Shown: positions 36,041 through 47,199 of the stretch, piece by piece
Layout: the number at the start of each line of letters is the position of its first letter
Numbering within the stretch: position 1 is the stretch's first letter
From: Pipra filicauda
Lineage: Eukaryota > Chordata > Aves > Passeriformes > Pipridae
DNA length: 64,000 nucleotides
Assembly: GCF_003945595.2 (NCBI RefSeq)
Contig: NW_024104365.1
Coordinates: 5,303,049-5,367,048 of the forward strand
Direction: 5' to 3'
Translations under genes and position numbers: made by a program
Notes under the pieces: generated by a model
What the model was told of the DNA's origin: nothing
Databases searched by the model: none
Seen by the model: the letters and a program-made list of their open reading frames with translations, nothing else

Positions 36041-36243
36041 AATCCCAACCCCAATGACTTCTGTTTGGCTGCATATGCAAAGAGGGGGCAGCTTGACTCT
36101 TCCCTCGGCGTTTGTTAGTCACATCCTCTTGACCATTGTTTTGCTGTTTGCGCTGGGAATCCAATTTATTTAATGGTAAAGAGCCAAGGCTTGGTTGCGG
36201 ATTTTTTCTTATTCCACTCGCTCTGAGCTGATCTGAGAAAGCC

Positions 36244-36278
36244 AAAAAAAAAACAAAAAAACAAAAAACAACAACAAA
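36244..36278. repeat. A-rich (AAAAAC)n repeat
   Basis: A runs separated by single C. No adjacent retroposed copy is visible. Confidence 0.85.
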
Positions 36279-36689
36279 TTGGCCGTGCCAAGGGGTAGCC
36301 CCCCCAAAAAGCTCCAGTCTCCTTGAGGGAGGGATGAGGATGTCCCAAGTGACTGGATACAAAATATACAGAGTTATTACACTTTCTTAGTAATTTTTGG
36401 TTGTATATTTAATTTCTGAACATCTTAAAACACATCCGTGGATAGGTGGTGAAAACTTGGCCGTTTCTTTCAGACCCTGGGCTGAATATACGGTACTTCT
36501 CCCCTTTTAGTAATCCTTAGGAGGTGGTCCCCTGGCTGCTGTAGGTTGCCTGTTTCTTGAAAATCCAAGTCCCCCAGAAAAACTGTTTATAGCAACAGGC
36601 CTGTTTCCAAAGTCAAGGGGGGAAAGGAGGGGGCATCGTTTTCAAATTACCTTTTCTTTCTTTTTTTTTTTTTTTCCGGGAAACAGAAA

Positions 36690-37060
36690 CAAATAGGTTC
36701 CTTTTGAGAAAGGTGTGAGCTGCCTAAATTGAGAAACTGTCCCGCCTTTGAAAGCTCCCATGTCCCAAAATTATTTTATTAAAAAGGGCATCGAGGACCA
36801 AATTTCTGATGTTGTTATGGCAACAGAAATAGTTGGGCGGCAATGTGGGTATCCAGAACATCAAGATTGTAAGAAACTAGCAAAATAAGCGCACTGTTGT
36901 ATTTGGAAAAACAAACTGAACGGTGGTGGCCAAATCTTACACTTCTTTCATTCAGTGTAATCCCCATTTTCATCTGTTCAGCCATGCCGACAGTGCCTTA
37001 ACGAAGGTGCCAGCAAGTCATCACAGTATTTATTGCCCTTAAATGCGACCTAGGATTTCA
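36690..37060. promoter_or_regulatory. candidate conserved noncoding element
   Basis: Complex, non-repetitive sequence with compact binding-site-like cores: CCCGCCTTTGAAAGC, AATTATTTTATTAAA, an RFX X-box-like palindrome, TTGGGCGGCAATG and an ATTTGG/GGTGGCCAAAT pair. It contains no transposon signature. The texture resembles deeply conserved developmental enhancers; conservation is untested. Confidence 0.3.
36811..36824. promoter_or_regulatory. RFX X-box-like palindrome
   Basis: GTTGTTATGGCAAC differs from the symmetrical X-box GTTGCCATGGCAAC at only two positions. RFX-family proteins bind such sites in ciliary and other promoters and enhancers. The site lies in the middle of a complex noncoding block. 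Binding is inferred. Confidence 0.5.
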
Positions 37061-38030
37061 GTTTGTTATTTTCCCCGTTGACATACTAGAAGGAGAATCT
37101 TTCCTTATGTTTTTTATTTACTCCTTCTTCAGTGCCTCCAACTTCTTTTTTTTGCTGCCTTTCTGTAGTGACACGTGCTCCAATTCCTTTTTGTCCCTGT
37201 GCTCCCTACCTCGCCTGCCACAGGACCGTCGGCAGTCCCCCTGTAAAAACAGCCAGACGTACTCCTCTTAAACCTCCGCGATATTAAAATTTCACCACCG
37301 CTTTCATTTCGTTCTCGCTGAGGGAGCCCTGAAACCGCAGCCCCGTATTCCCTAGTTTAGAAACAGCCAAAGTATTTGGGAAGCTCGCGGGTCTCTACTG
37401 TAACACGCTTCAGGGACCTTTTGTATAGCAGCCGAATGAGATGAATTTGCCAAGTTTCAAATTTCAGGGGCAGGAAAGACATTTGTAAATCGGTGGTTTT
37501 GTTATTCTGGAAAAGTTCTTTGATTTGCAGGCTTTTTTTTTCTTCTTTTACCTTACTTTTAATAAAAAAGAGATGGAGTGTGACATTAAGCAATTTTACA
37601 GCATTAGCAGCTTTGGGATGTAAACAAAGACAAACGAATCCCGCTTACTTTAAGTCTCAGAAGTTTGCTGTCAGTCGGTCCTAAACTGGGGACTCGATCC
37701 TAAGGGACATTATTCAAGCAAAACACGGCTTGAGGTCTCGGAGATTTTGTGTCTGAGTAAGTACCCTGGAATCAGCCCCTCTGCCTGCTGGAAAAGAGAA
37801 GTGCTGATTATCTGCTTTTAAAGTTCTTTTCTGCGGTTGCAGACTTCATCCTAAAGCTTTTGATTTGCTTCGAGATTGCCTTGCTAAGGCAGCGTTCTTG
37901 ATGCACAAACTGAAGAGCAAAAGAGAAATCGTTGTTTTTTGAGTAAGGCTGGGTTTTTTTCTTTGTTAGATTTTTTTTTTCTACTTGAAAAAATCTCCCC
38001 CTCCAAATAAAACAAACCAAAAAAGACTTT
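37061..38030. other. noncoding DNA, some regulatory texture
   Basis: No gene is supported. The interval 37200-37330 has scattered CpG and a GC-richer composition; 37940-37980 contains T runs. Confidence 0.35.
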
Positions 38031-38345
38031 TATCGAAGCATCTGATTTTAATTTGACATGAATTTTGTTTCGAGGTCCCTGAAAAAAATTAAAATATATT
38101 CCCTTCAATGAGTTGAGCTTCAATTTCAGCATTTTACAATGTAAGATTACTTGACATTATTTAATTGGACATGAGGGTGTAATACAGGAATTTCCGTTAT
38201 GTGATGGATTAATTGTTTTCCTAATACTTTAAAGGCTGAGATCCAAACATTTTTCCATTCTATTGCAAAATTAACTGCAATAAATCTGTCAGACCCAATT
38301 ATTCATTTAAAACATTCCACACTGATTAAATCTGCACATTTGCCT
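38031..38345. promoter_or_regulatory. candidate conserved noncoding element
   Basis: A long AT-rich but non-repetitive block with ATTTAATTGGAC, GGATTAATTG (paired/OTX-like GGATTA), CAATTATTCATTTAAA, GATTAAATCTGC and TTAACTGCAATAAA. The density of TAAT cores and the lack of repeats suggest a developmental enhancer. This is by eye only. Confidence 0.3.
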
Positions 38346-38643
38346 GCGTGCAAGCGCGAGCGAGGGAGAGGAGGTGTGCACGGAGGGGGGAGTCCAGGTT
38401 TATTCCCTCTCCTTCTCAGAACGGCAATGGTGTTAGAAACGAGTCCTTTAAATTTAACCTGGAAAATGTGAATAGCTCAATAGTCTAACGAGAGGGTGAA
38501 GAATATGTGGACACATGTCCCTGAGCCTCCCTGCCATCCTTCCTCCTCGGTACCGGGTCCGAACACGCAGAAGCGTCACGTTTGGATGTTTGATGCTGTT
38601 TGAAAAGATCGTATTTTACTTCTAGTGGGGGTGGGGTTCTTGA

Positions 38644-38668
38644 TTTTTTTGTTTTGTTTTGTTTTTTC
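38644..38668. repeat. (TTTTG)n simple repeat
   Basis: Four imperfect TTTTG units flanked by T runs. Confidence 0.85.
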
Positions 38669-38799
38669 TTTAGTTTGTTGATGTTTTCAAAGTCTCTAAA
38701 CAAAGTCAGATGTGTTAACAGTCTTATTAACAATGTTAAAATGGAATTAACAGCTTGTGGATACCTCTGGAGTACAATAGAATGTCAGCCTACCCTGCC

Positions 38800-38960
38800 C
38801 CCTTATAAATCGCGTCCCGCTGTCTTTCTTTTGTTTCGTGCCCAATCAGCAAACTAAAGTTTTGTTGAGACAGAAGGGCAGTTCAAGTGTTCCTGCTTCG
38901 GCGGAGGGAGGAGCGGCGGTGGGGTTTCTCCCTGGCCCCGGCGAGGCCCCCATGTGAGCG
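38800..38960. promoter_or_regulatory. TATA/CCAAT pair beside a GC-rich patch
   Basis: TTATAAAT at 38803-38810 lies next to CGCG, and a CCAATCAGC NF-Y site follows at 38842-38850. A GC- and CpG-rich patch (TCGGCGGAGGGAGGAGCGG, CCCCGGCGAGGCCC) follows at 38898-38950. As a minus-strand promoter the CCAAT box would lie about 35 bases upstream of the TATA box, the more usual order. No exon is recognised on either side. Confidence 0.25.
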
Positions 38961-39059
38961 AGCGACTGAGGAGGGACACGGAGCAACCCCCAAACCTGCA
39001 GGCAGGGCTTTGCTGACCCGCCTGCCTCCCTGACCTCTGCCGTCCTGTTTTGTCAGTTT

Positions 39060-39595
39060 AAAAGGCTTTGCCGAGGTTGTAGTTTACTTTTATGGGCCTT
39101 TCAGCGCGGCTACAAAAGCTTTTGTTTATTTTAGATGTAGCGTGGTTCAGATTTCTATTAAACTTCATATAATTTCGGTGGCTTTGCCGCTTCTGTAAAG
39201 GTTCGTCGCCGAAATGGTGCCGTGCCTGCTCTGAGGCAGCCAACATCGGCTGGGTAATCACAGCGAGTTCAAGGAATTTCGGAAATAATTTGTCTCTGAG
39301 AGTGGAAATTAGCACCAACACATGCTGTTGTTTAACTCGATTTCACCATAATTTGGGTGCAGCACTGAGGACCGACTTTTATTTTGCCTTTTACTCCTTT
39401 AAGTTTTACTTCTTGCATGCAAACTCTTCAGAAACCTCTCCCAGCCAATTTCAGTGTTCAATGCAAAGCGAACATTTAATGAGATCTAATTTTTTTAACA
39501 TGGCTAGAATCATTTCGAGTTAATTTGTACAGAAAATTTATGTAAAACAAGAGACATTCCCCATAAGGAAAATTCTTATGTGTTTTCCTTTATGG
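39060..39595. other. noncoding DNA, some regulatory texture
   Basis: No gene is supported. The first 250 bases contain CpGs and AT cores intermixed; the rest is AT-rich. Confidence 0.35.
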
Positions 39596-39775
39596 TAATT
39601 ATATTTTTAATCCTTTCATCCAAGAATCTCCAAGTATTTACAATTTCTCCTAGAAGTGCAGAGCACTATCAGGCAGATGTGCACTTCAAGCCCTTTTACC
39701 ACTCAAAAAACTGCAAGGCACAGACAGGTTGCAGTTCACCCAAGGGCTGCAAAACATTCTCACACCCAAAGTAGA
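39596..39775 (-). mobile_element. MIR-like (CORE-SINE) fossil
   Basis: CCTTTCATCCAAGAATCTCC, AAGTATTTACAATTTCT, then CCCTTTTACCACTCAAAAAA, CTGCAAGGCACAGACAGG and TTGCAGTTCACCCAAGGG follow the order of the sauropsid MIR-like element (CTTTCATCCAAGGATCTCAA, GCACTTTACAAA, CCATTTTACAGATGGGGAA, CTGAGGCACAGAGAGG, CTTGCCCAAGG). Spacing is altered and identity is low. Confidence 0.5.
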
Positions 39776-42700
39776 AAATGGCATCCCTTTTTCAGGAGGA
39801 CTCAGGCCCCGTGTGCTCCCAGCTGGCTCTGCAGGCTGCCCCAGAATTGCCTGTCCCACCCAACTCTGGCTCCCTGGCCCCACAGCTGCCCTCTGGACAG
39901 GGATCGTGCCCGCTGGAGATGCAACTGCCCACTATGGCACCCAGGCAGTCTCTGTGTCCAAAGCCTGCTATGTGGAGCAATGGTTTTGTCTCTGGCAGCC
40001 CATTGGGCTGTGTCCTCTCTGAAATAATTTGGCCAGGCTAGACTACACTCTTCCCTTGCTTTCCCCAGGCTTCCCAATGCTGGCTCCTGCTGTGTCCCCA
40101 TGTGCATCCCACAGCCCAAATGCTTTGCTTTTGCTTTCCATGGGGTTAGCAGAGGGATGCTTGCTGTCCAGTGTCAGAGCTGCAGCTGGACTGCCTGGCC
40201 TTTCTTTCCTCTGTCCCCTCTGATGTGTGTTCACCCCCTCAAACCCCAGACTAAATCCCTGCTGCCTTCTCTTCCCTTCTCTTCCCTTCCCTTCAGTTTA
40301 CACAGCTGTTCTGTAAAGGGAGGAGGTGATACCAAATGCAATGCAAATGGATCAGTAGCCCATGGGCCATATGACTCCACTCTGATTGGCATCAAGCATA
40401 GCTTGCCCTCGCCACCACAACACAATCTGAAAATGTTTACCCTTTCTGTGGACCATGTTCCCAAGAAGGTGTGTAGTGATGAGGATTGAGTTCATTACTT
40501 TCTTACCTAACTGGTACAAAAACTCTCTCACAGGGAAACTTGTACCAGCTTTCCACATATAAAACCCAATATATGGTCTTAATAATGAAAGAACCAGGAT
40601 GATAAAGACTAAATTATAGAGAAATAAAATGTATGTTATTTATAGTATAGCTTACTTTACCATATTGTAAAAATATTAAATATTTTCTTTCAGCTTATTT
40701 GAAATGCTCTGTGCCTATTTTTGCACTCTAAGGGTTTTACAACACTTCAAAATTCTACAGATAAAAAGATATATTTTCATCTTATTTTAAGGCTGATGAA
40801 ACTGATAAAACAAAGAAAAATTTGTAAGCATGTGCTGGTTTATCTGTAGAGAAAAAATAGATACCCATTTTTGGGATGTGTATTCATTTTTATGCAGCAT
40901 CTGCTGAGAGAACAAAAACATCTTTTGTCTGTCTACTAGAAAATTCTTAAATAGTGTTTATTGAGAAAATATTTGTTGCTGATTGAAATTGTGCGCTACA
41001 ATAACAATGACAGTACTTTGCATTTGTTGTCATCTTCCAAAAACAGGGATTCTCAAAGGGTCTCAGATAAGCAGTCCTTCCAGGAAGGATGCATAGGAAT
41101 GTCAAGGTGAGCTGTGCTGGTCACCCTCTGCACCCGCTAGCCATCAGCCATCCCCATCACCTGGGGCATAGCCCTCCCATTAATCACTGTGCTTCTGTTA
41201 TTATGGCTGTAAATGTCATTTATTTCAGTAGCAGATCAACAGCAATGGAGGAGTGCAGAGTAGCAGGGCAGTCCTTGCCAGCTCACCTTTACAGGGCCCC
41301 AGAGCCCAACCATCGGAGGTGCTGAGACCTTCCTGTGGAGCAGCTTCAATGGAGCAGCGGCTGCTCCCTGCTACTTCCCAGCATCAGGCCCTGGCATCGT
41401 TTTGTTGTACAGAAGCTTGCCCTTGTGTGTGATTTTTCCAGATTCTTTCATTTCTGTGGTTATGCAGAGATCATCTTTCTGTTAGACATCTCCTGAGAGA
41501 AGATTTAAGAATAATCACATTTCCTCCTTTTTATTTCTATTCTTTGTAATGTGTAGCAAATTCCTATCAAAGATTTTATGGAAAATCTGCAACAGTTTTG
41601 TATATAGAGCTGTATGGAAATTCCTCATATTTATCATAGTCTTGGTGAGTTCTCGGTGATGCCTGCAGGAGTTTGCAGGAATTTTCTGAAAGGAGAGTCC
41701 CACAAACTACACAACAAATTTAAAAAAAAAGGAAATAATAAACAAACTTAATACCATTGATTTAAACCAGTTTTAAGTGACAGAATATATTACCTATTTG
41801 CTCACCCATTTGGGTCCAAAGAACTCTCATTTGTTCGGCAGAAATTGAAGCATGAGAACAGGGCCAAAGCAGCGTTACACTATTAATGAAAAATGTACCC
41901 ACATATTCAATATTGCAAATGCAAAGAGATCTATTGAAGGTAAAATCTGAAAAAAAAATCTTTCCAGGATTAAGCCTTCATACGAATGTCTCTATTTGAA
42001 AGAAGCTGTAATATTATACAGTATAATGATATCTGTTATTTAAGTCTAAAAATACTAAATAGTACTTTTTGGACATATTTCCTTCTGATTCATCTGAGGA
42101 GTTTCTTCAAGCTCCTGGAGGTAGGCAGAATGAGAAGGAGGATTCAGTTTTAGTGAAAAGTGGCTATGCAAGAGAGGTGGTGGTCACTTGTTGGCTGGAG
42201 AAGAGGATGAGGCATACTCAAACCCCTTGGAGAAGGCTCTTCCCCAAGACCTCAGAAAAGTCCCACAGATGTCTGTGGCAATCTGTCCTTTGCCCTTATC
42301 TGCAGGAAAAGTGAGCCTTGGCTTTGAAGCAGGAGAAGAGAGTGTGGCTTCAATGGGTGCCAATTTTGTGGTTTCTCTTCCTTTGGGTGAGCTACATATG
42401 AGCTGAGATAATGTGAGGGTCAGGGTACATGCCAAGGGCAGAAGCTGCCAAGGATGGAGAGTCCCATCTTTCCTGCAAAGCAAAAAGAGGCTCCTTGACA
42501 CAGAAAGCACTGTCCTGAGGGCTGGGGCACAAAGGTGCTTGAGAACCAGACGTTGTCCATTCAGTCAGCCTAATGCTCATTCAGGTGGAGAGAGGCACTT
42601 GGACCAGACTCCTGGGAACTACACCAGAGTATTCCTGGGGTTCACCTCTGTGCTTAACCCCCACCTGGCTAAGCTTTTCTGAGGCAAATAGTTGTGTTCA

Positions 42701-43080
42701 TATTCTGTGTTCATCTGTCTTGAATGATTTATTTATTTCCCTTTCCCATGCCAGGCAAGTTTTATTGAAGAAATCCTGCAGGTTAACTAGTTGCAGGTGA
42801 CTTTAGTTTGTGTGGCTTCTGCCCTTGCAGCGAGGTGGCCAGAGGGAGGTCTCTTGGGAACTGAGGAGGCTGCATTTCATCCACAGGCAGAGCTGGCATG
42901 GGGTGGGTGCAAGTGAGCAGTGCCTTGGGGAAGGAACTAAGAGAGTTTGTGGGTGCCAGAAAGGAATTTTGAATTCCCCAAATCAATGGAAGGGTCTTAT
43001 CACACTGATTCTTTACTAGCATTATATTTTTATGAAAACATACTTTTAGTAGGAAATGCTGTCTCAACTCAAAATGTGTC
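39776..43080. other. noncoding DNA with possible repeat fragments
   Basis: No gene is supported. 40262-40295 is CT-rich (CTTCTCTTCCC units). 40720-40830 and 40995-41060 contain weak echoes of MIR-like sequence (GGCTGATGAAACTGATAAAAC; TCTTCCAAAAACAGGGATTC) that I would not annotate firmly. Overlapping open frames at 39.7-40.5 and 42.1-42.6 kb have no recognised domain. Confidence 0.35.
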
Positions 43081-43135
43081 ATCTATATAGGTATACCTAT
43101 ATAGATATACTCTATATAGGTATACCTATATAGAG
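43081..43135. repeat. twin 26-bp perfect palindromes
   Basis: Positions 43081-43106 and 43110-43135 are each a perfect 26-bp inverted repeat sharing the core CTATATAGGTATACCTATAT plus AG. The cores repeat with a 29-base period, so the segment is both a tandem repeat and a double palindrome. Such AT-rich palindromes can extrude cruciforms. Confidence 0.95.
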
Positions 43136-43315
43136 ATTTTTCCATAGAGTTATAATACATTAAAAATATATGTAAAAGGCATAAGACACATTTTGAAGAT
43201 GTAATACCTTTAATTTTATATTCTTTCCTATTGCAAGATGATTTTTAAACTGGGAAACTTGGGGAAACCTTGTAAATGAGGCTGCCGGTTTATTTATTTA
43301 TTTGTTTCGTTTCAG

Positions 43316-43348
43316 CTGAGACAGATGGGATTCTCGGATCATGCACTG
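43316..43348 (+). other. 33-nt microexon-like segment (candidate)
   Basis: A T-rich tract with TTTCGTTTCAG ends at 43315, and CTG|GTAAGC begins the donor at 43349. The 33 bases are open in phase 0 and read LRQMGFSDHAL, which looks like the start of a UBA-type helix (MGF motif) but is far too short to call. In phase 1 the segment would give TGA at once, and splicing straight from the exon at 4043-4101 would hit that stop, so it is not that gene's next exon. It could equally be a chance match. Confidence 0.18.
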
Positions 43349-45509
43349 GTAAGCCTTCCTTTGGAATTCGCGCCACTGTGGCCACAGAGCCCAGATGGTG
43401 CTTAAATCTGTCATTTTTTAACAACCCGACTTTCTTAATTTTATATCCAAACACATTGAGCATTCAAAGTGATTAATTACTGTCCAGATATGTCTGTGCT
43501 GCAGCAATTTACTCGTGTGTGCCAAAGATCATTTTGTTTTGGAGTAGGTAGTTTGGTGAGGGCTGAGTGGGTGGCAAGAGACTCACCAGAAAATACTTTA
43601 TGTTGGAGGTAGCAGCATGGGGCTCCTTGTATCGCCTTCCCACAGCAGTGGCTGAGCAAAAAGTTTCAATAAGTAAAACAGAATTTTGGTGCACGTGGAC
43701 TTTTTACAGTTTCCACGGGGAGTTTTCACTATTGCATATAAGCTTCATTTTCACTAAATCTTCCATTTCACATCAAAAAAGAGTTTTTTGATGCATGACA
43801 AGTACCAACATTATCCTTTCAGGATTTTTTATCCAGACACCAGTGGCATGGCCAAGATTATAATGGCCAGGTATTTGGTAAGAGAAAGCAGAAGGGTTTT
43901 TGTCAAGAAGCAGAGCTTGCTCCCAGAGGTTTCAAGAACTAAATTAATAGATTACTGTAATTCTTCGGAATCAGATGTTTCTCTGAGTCTTCTCCTCAAT
44001 TTTGGGAGTTTTTTTAAGTGGCCATTTTTCTGGAGGAGTTTAAATATTATTTGCAAGTCCGACACTTGCATTAATTTTCATGCTTGCGGCAGGCTGCCAT
44101 CAGTTCCTCAGTTTTGGAAATGAGGGAAGGGCTGATGCTGCATAGTTCATGCAGCTCTAACTCTAGCTTCACAGTGGACATTAATATAGTCCATCAAAAT
44201 CCTTGAACTGCTGCTGCTGTTCTTTTGACCGAGAACCATCAGACAACCACCTGAAGATTATTCTTGGATGTTACTGCATATTGTTTATTTGGTTACTTAG
44301 ATTTGATGCAGGTGGAAGTGTGGCTTTCAAAAACCCAGAGAAGTGGGAGCTTCCTCCAACCAAGAGTCAACCAGGGTTTCTAGGACTTCCATCCCCTCTG
44401 TGAAGGAATTGTATTGCTCGTGGTATGTTTAACACCAGCAATGCAAATGTCTAACTCTTTTCATTACTGGGGGACACCGGGCAGAGTCAGGCTGTGTCAC
44501 GCCTTCTTCATACAGTCTTTATACCTTGTACAGTCTTAACTGTTAGCACCACAGTTCATGCTCAAGAACAATTTGCACTAAGGAGTAGAAGTTTAGCAGT
44601 GATAAATCTGGGTTCTTCTTAAAAACCTAGAGAAGGGACTATTCCTCACCATATGAACACACTTGAAAAGGAGTATATCAGGGGTCTGAATGTTCCAATT
44701 TTTGAATGTACTGTTATTTAACACTCTGCTGTAGAAGGGTTTTGTTCCGTGAGTGCTACATCTTCATGTAGACATTTCCCTTGTTAAACTTCAGTAGAAT
44801 TTAGTTACCATTAGTAATTACTGACTGGTGGTCACTATTGCAAAATTGATAATATTAAAAATCTAATGTACAGGATTTTTTAAAAAAAACCTTTTGAGCA
44901 GGGAGGCACCGAAGCCCAGTGCTGTATCCCAGCATTGCTTCTAGAGCAGTGAACATTACCTCTTTCACATCCAAATTTTCCTCCCATCTTCTAACACAGT
45001 CTAGGAGGTCTTAGAGTAATTATATGAAGTTGCAGCAATGCTTTGATGTTTGTTTGTGCTTTATGATTTAATAAGGCAGTAGAAGACTGAGAGAGCTCTG
45101 GTTTTTAGGAGAGATTAATTTCTTTCTGGGGAGGGAGTTTGAGTTACTGTGTGTTTCTTCACTCTTTTAGTGGCGATATTGGTATCTAGCATGACATTTT
45201 TCAGACAGGCTAAGAGTTAAGTTAGAAAGGAGTTTTTCTGTTCTTTCTGATTTGTACTCTACTGTATACTAAGAGCTTCTTACAATGTCACCTTATATAG
45301 CATTGAATGTTCAGTTAATTTTAATGTAAGTTATGAATCTGAAGTTTATATAAAAAGGACTGATAAACCCTTAACCTGTGTACCAGTATAAAAAACCCTA
45401 ACTGCTCTGCATTGCTAGTGTTAGATTAGAAGAAGCCTGGTTAGTATTTATTTTCTTTTTTTTCCTTTGATAAATAATTCATCTTGGTAGAAACTCTATA
45501 AGCTGTTAA
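43349..45509. other. noncoding DNA, nothing recognised
   Basis: AT-rich sequence without supported genes or repeats. Confidence 0.4.
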
Positions 45510-45553
45510 TAAAATCAAACTAATCAAATCAAATAAAATCAAATAATAAAATC
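45510..45553. repeat. (AAATC)n-type simple repeat
   Basis: Imperfect units of AAATC and AATAAAATC in about 44 bases. Confidence 0.8.
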
Positions 45554-45903
45554 TTAAGCTTTCATTAAAATGGATCCTGGTGGTGTGGTGGGAATTCATT
45601 CCTTCACTAAGGAGGTTCAGTTCTCTCCTCACCTTGTTCCTGGGTATCGTAATAGCTTTGGTAGCCCATTTAGTGCCTTTACTAAGCATCAGCAGTTAGT
45701 TCTGCACTTTCTAGGTGCCCCTAAAATGTAATAATTGTACTTTCTTAGACAATGAAAGTGATAGTTTGGTGGCTTTTTTCACTACCTTTATTAAATACCA
45801 ATAAAGGCAGATTTACATCTGTAGCTCCAACTCTATGTTGTCTTTCCTGTATAAAGAAAATGGCCTAAATTCTGGTCCTGTTTTCCATTCACTTTATTTC
45901 CAG

Positions 45904-46014
45904 GAAGACGTAGAAAATGATGGTACTATAGAAAAAGTGCTACTTGGTTTGCACTTTTCAAAATACTTCAGGGCAGTTTCACCCTTGCAGAAATTACTGC
46001 TGTTGCCACGTTAG
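45904..46014 (+). other. terminal-exon-like open segment (candidate)
   Basis: CACTTTATTTCCAG precedes an open phase-0 frame of 36 codons that starts EDVENDGTIEKVLLGLHFSK and stops at TAG (46012-46014). The composition is protein-like, with balanced charged and hydrophobic residues, but I do not recognise it and see no poly(A) signal close downstream. Phase 2 to phase 1 joining from the exon at 4043-4101 would give TAG early. Low confidence. Confidence 0.13.
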
Positions 46015-46305
46015 TATTGCATGTTTGCCTTTGGAACAGAGATTACTTGGAATATCTTTGCACCATCTTCCTTAAATCTTGTTAGCCACAGAAATACCTG
46101 GCACTTCTCACCACCTTCTGACACCTGACTGTGTCTTCTCCTTGGAATGTGCTCCTTAGGAAATCCAGGGGTTTGATTTGACTACTCAAAATATAGAAAT
46201 GAGTAAAAGTTAAACTAGGTTATCTGATCAAAATCCCAAAACACACTCAAAAGGATGAAACTCCCAAGATCTTGGTTCTTGTTCACCTTTAAAAAACAGT
46301 GTACT

Positions 46306-46540
46306 TCATAGAAACATAGAATCACAGAATGGTTTGTGTTGGAAGGGACCTTAGTTCTAACCCCTGCCGTGGGCAGGAACACCTTCCACTAGAACAAGTT
46401 GCTCAAAACCCCATCTGACCTGGCCTTGAACACTTCCAGGGATGGGGCATCCACAGCCTCTTTGGGCAACCTGTCCCAGTACCTCACCACTCTCACAGTA
46501 AAGAATCGTCAGATTCATCCGATTTCAAATCTATATTCCT
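46306..46540 (-). mobile_element. CR1 LINE 3' end fragment
   Basis: Read on the plus strand it begins CATAGAATCACAGAATGG, then TTGGAAGGGACCTTAG, CCCTGCCGTGGGCAGGAACA, CCTTCCACTAGAACAAG, ACCTGGCCTTGAACACTTCC and CCTCTTTGGGCAACCTGTCC, the reverse complement of the CR1 3' region. It is the longest minus-strand repeat in the window and relatively little diverged. Confidence 0.95.
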
Positions 46541-47199
46541 AGCAAAATATATGTTTTTAGGCTATCTGGCCATTTTCACCTCCTGTCCTCTATCAGGGCA
46601 GGATAAAAAATTTAATGGAAAAAACTGCAAAACAATTCCTTTTTTCTGGAATATACTTTTGTCATGGAGTCAAAGCATGGTGAGTTTGGTACCCACCCTT
46701 CCTAGGACTCCTCTCTCCTTTCTGCAGGAGCACTTCTTCCTAACACCCCAAATGCTGGACTCTCCAGGATGCTGCTCTAATCACACAAAAAAAAGCCGTC
46801 TTTCACAACTGAATCTTTTTAACCTTTTCCTAATGAGTTCCCAAGTGCTTTTTGGCCATAGATATTAAAGCTTGTGTGTTTGCGATTTCCCTGGCAAGCT
46901 GCCGTTCGTAAAAAGGATATAGTGTTTTCTTGGTCCTTTGCCCAAAGTAATTTTGCAAGGAACTGTAAGTGCATTTAGTACATGTCATTCATTGGAGAGA
47001 AGTCATTGTAATTGCATTTGATCACAATCAGTTTATGGCTCTTTTATCATGTTTTCATGCTGCATATCTACTCAAACATTATAGCAAAACTTAATGGCTA
47101 CTGTTTTACTTCTGCATAAAACATTTTATGGCCTTTTTGTGCAGCAGACATTAGGTTTCAATCACCGTTGCCCCATAGAGAGAGAAAAAAGTTGGATGA
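46541..47199. other. noncoding DNA, nothing recognised
   Basis: Average to AT-rich. The open frame that crosses 46551-46868 has no recognised domain. Confidence 0.4.
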
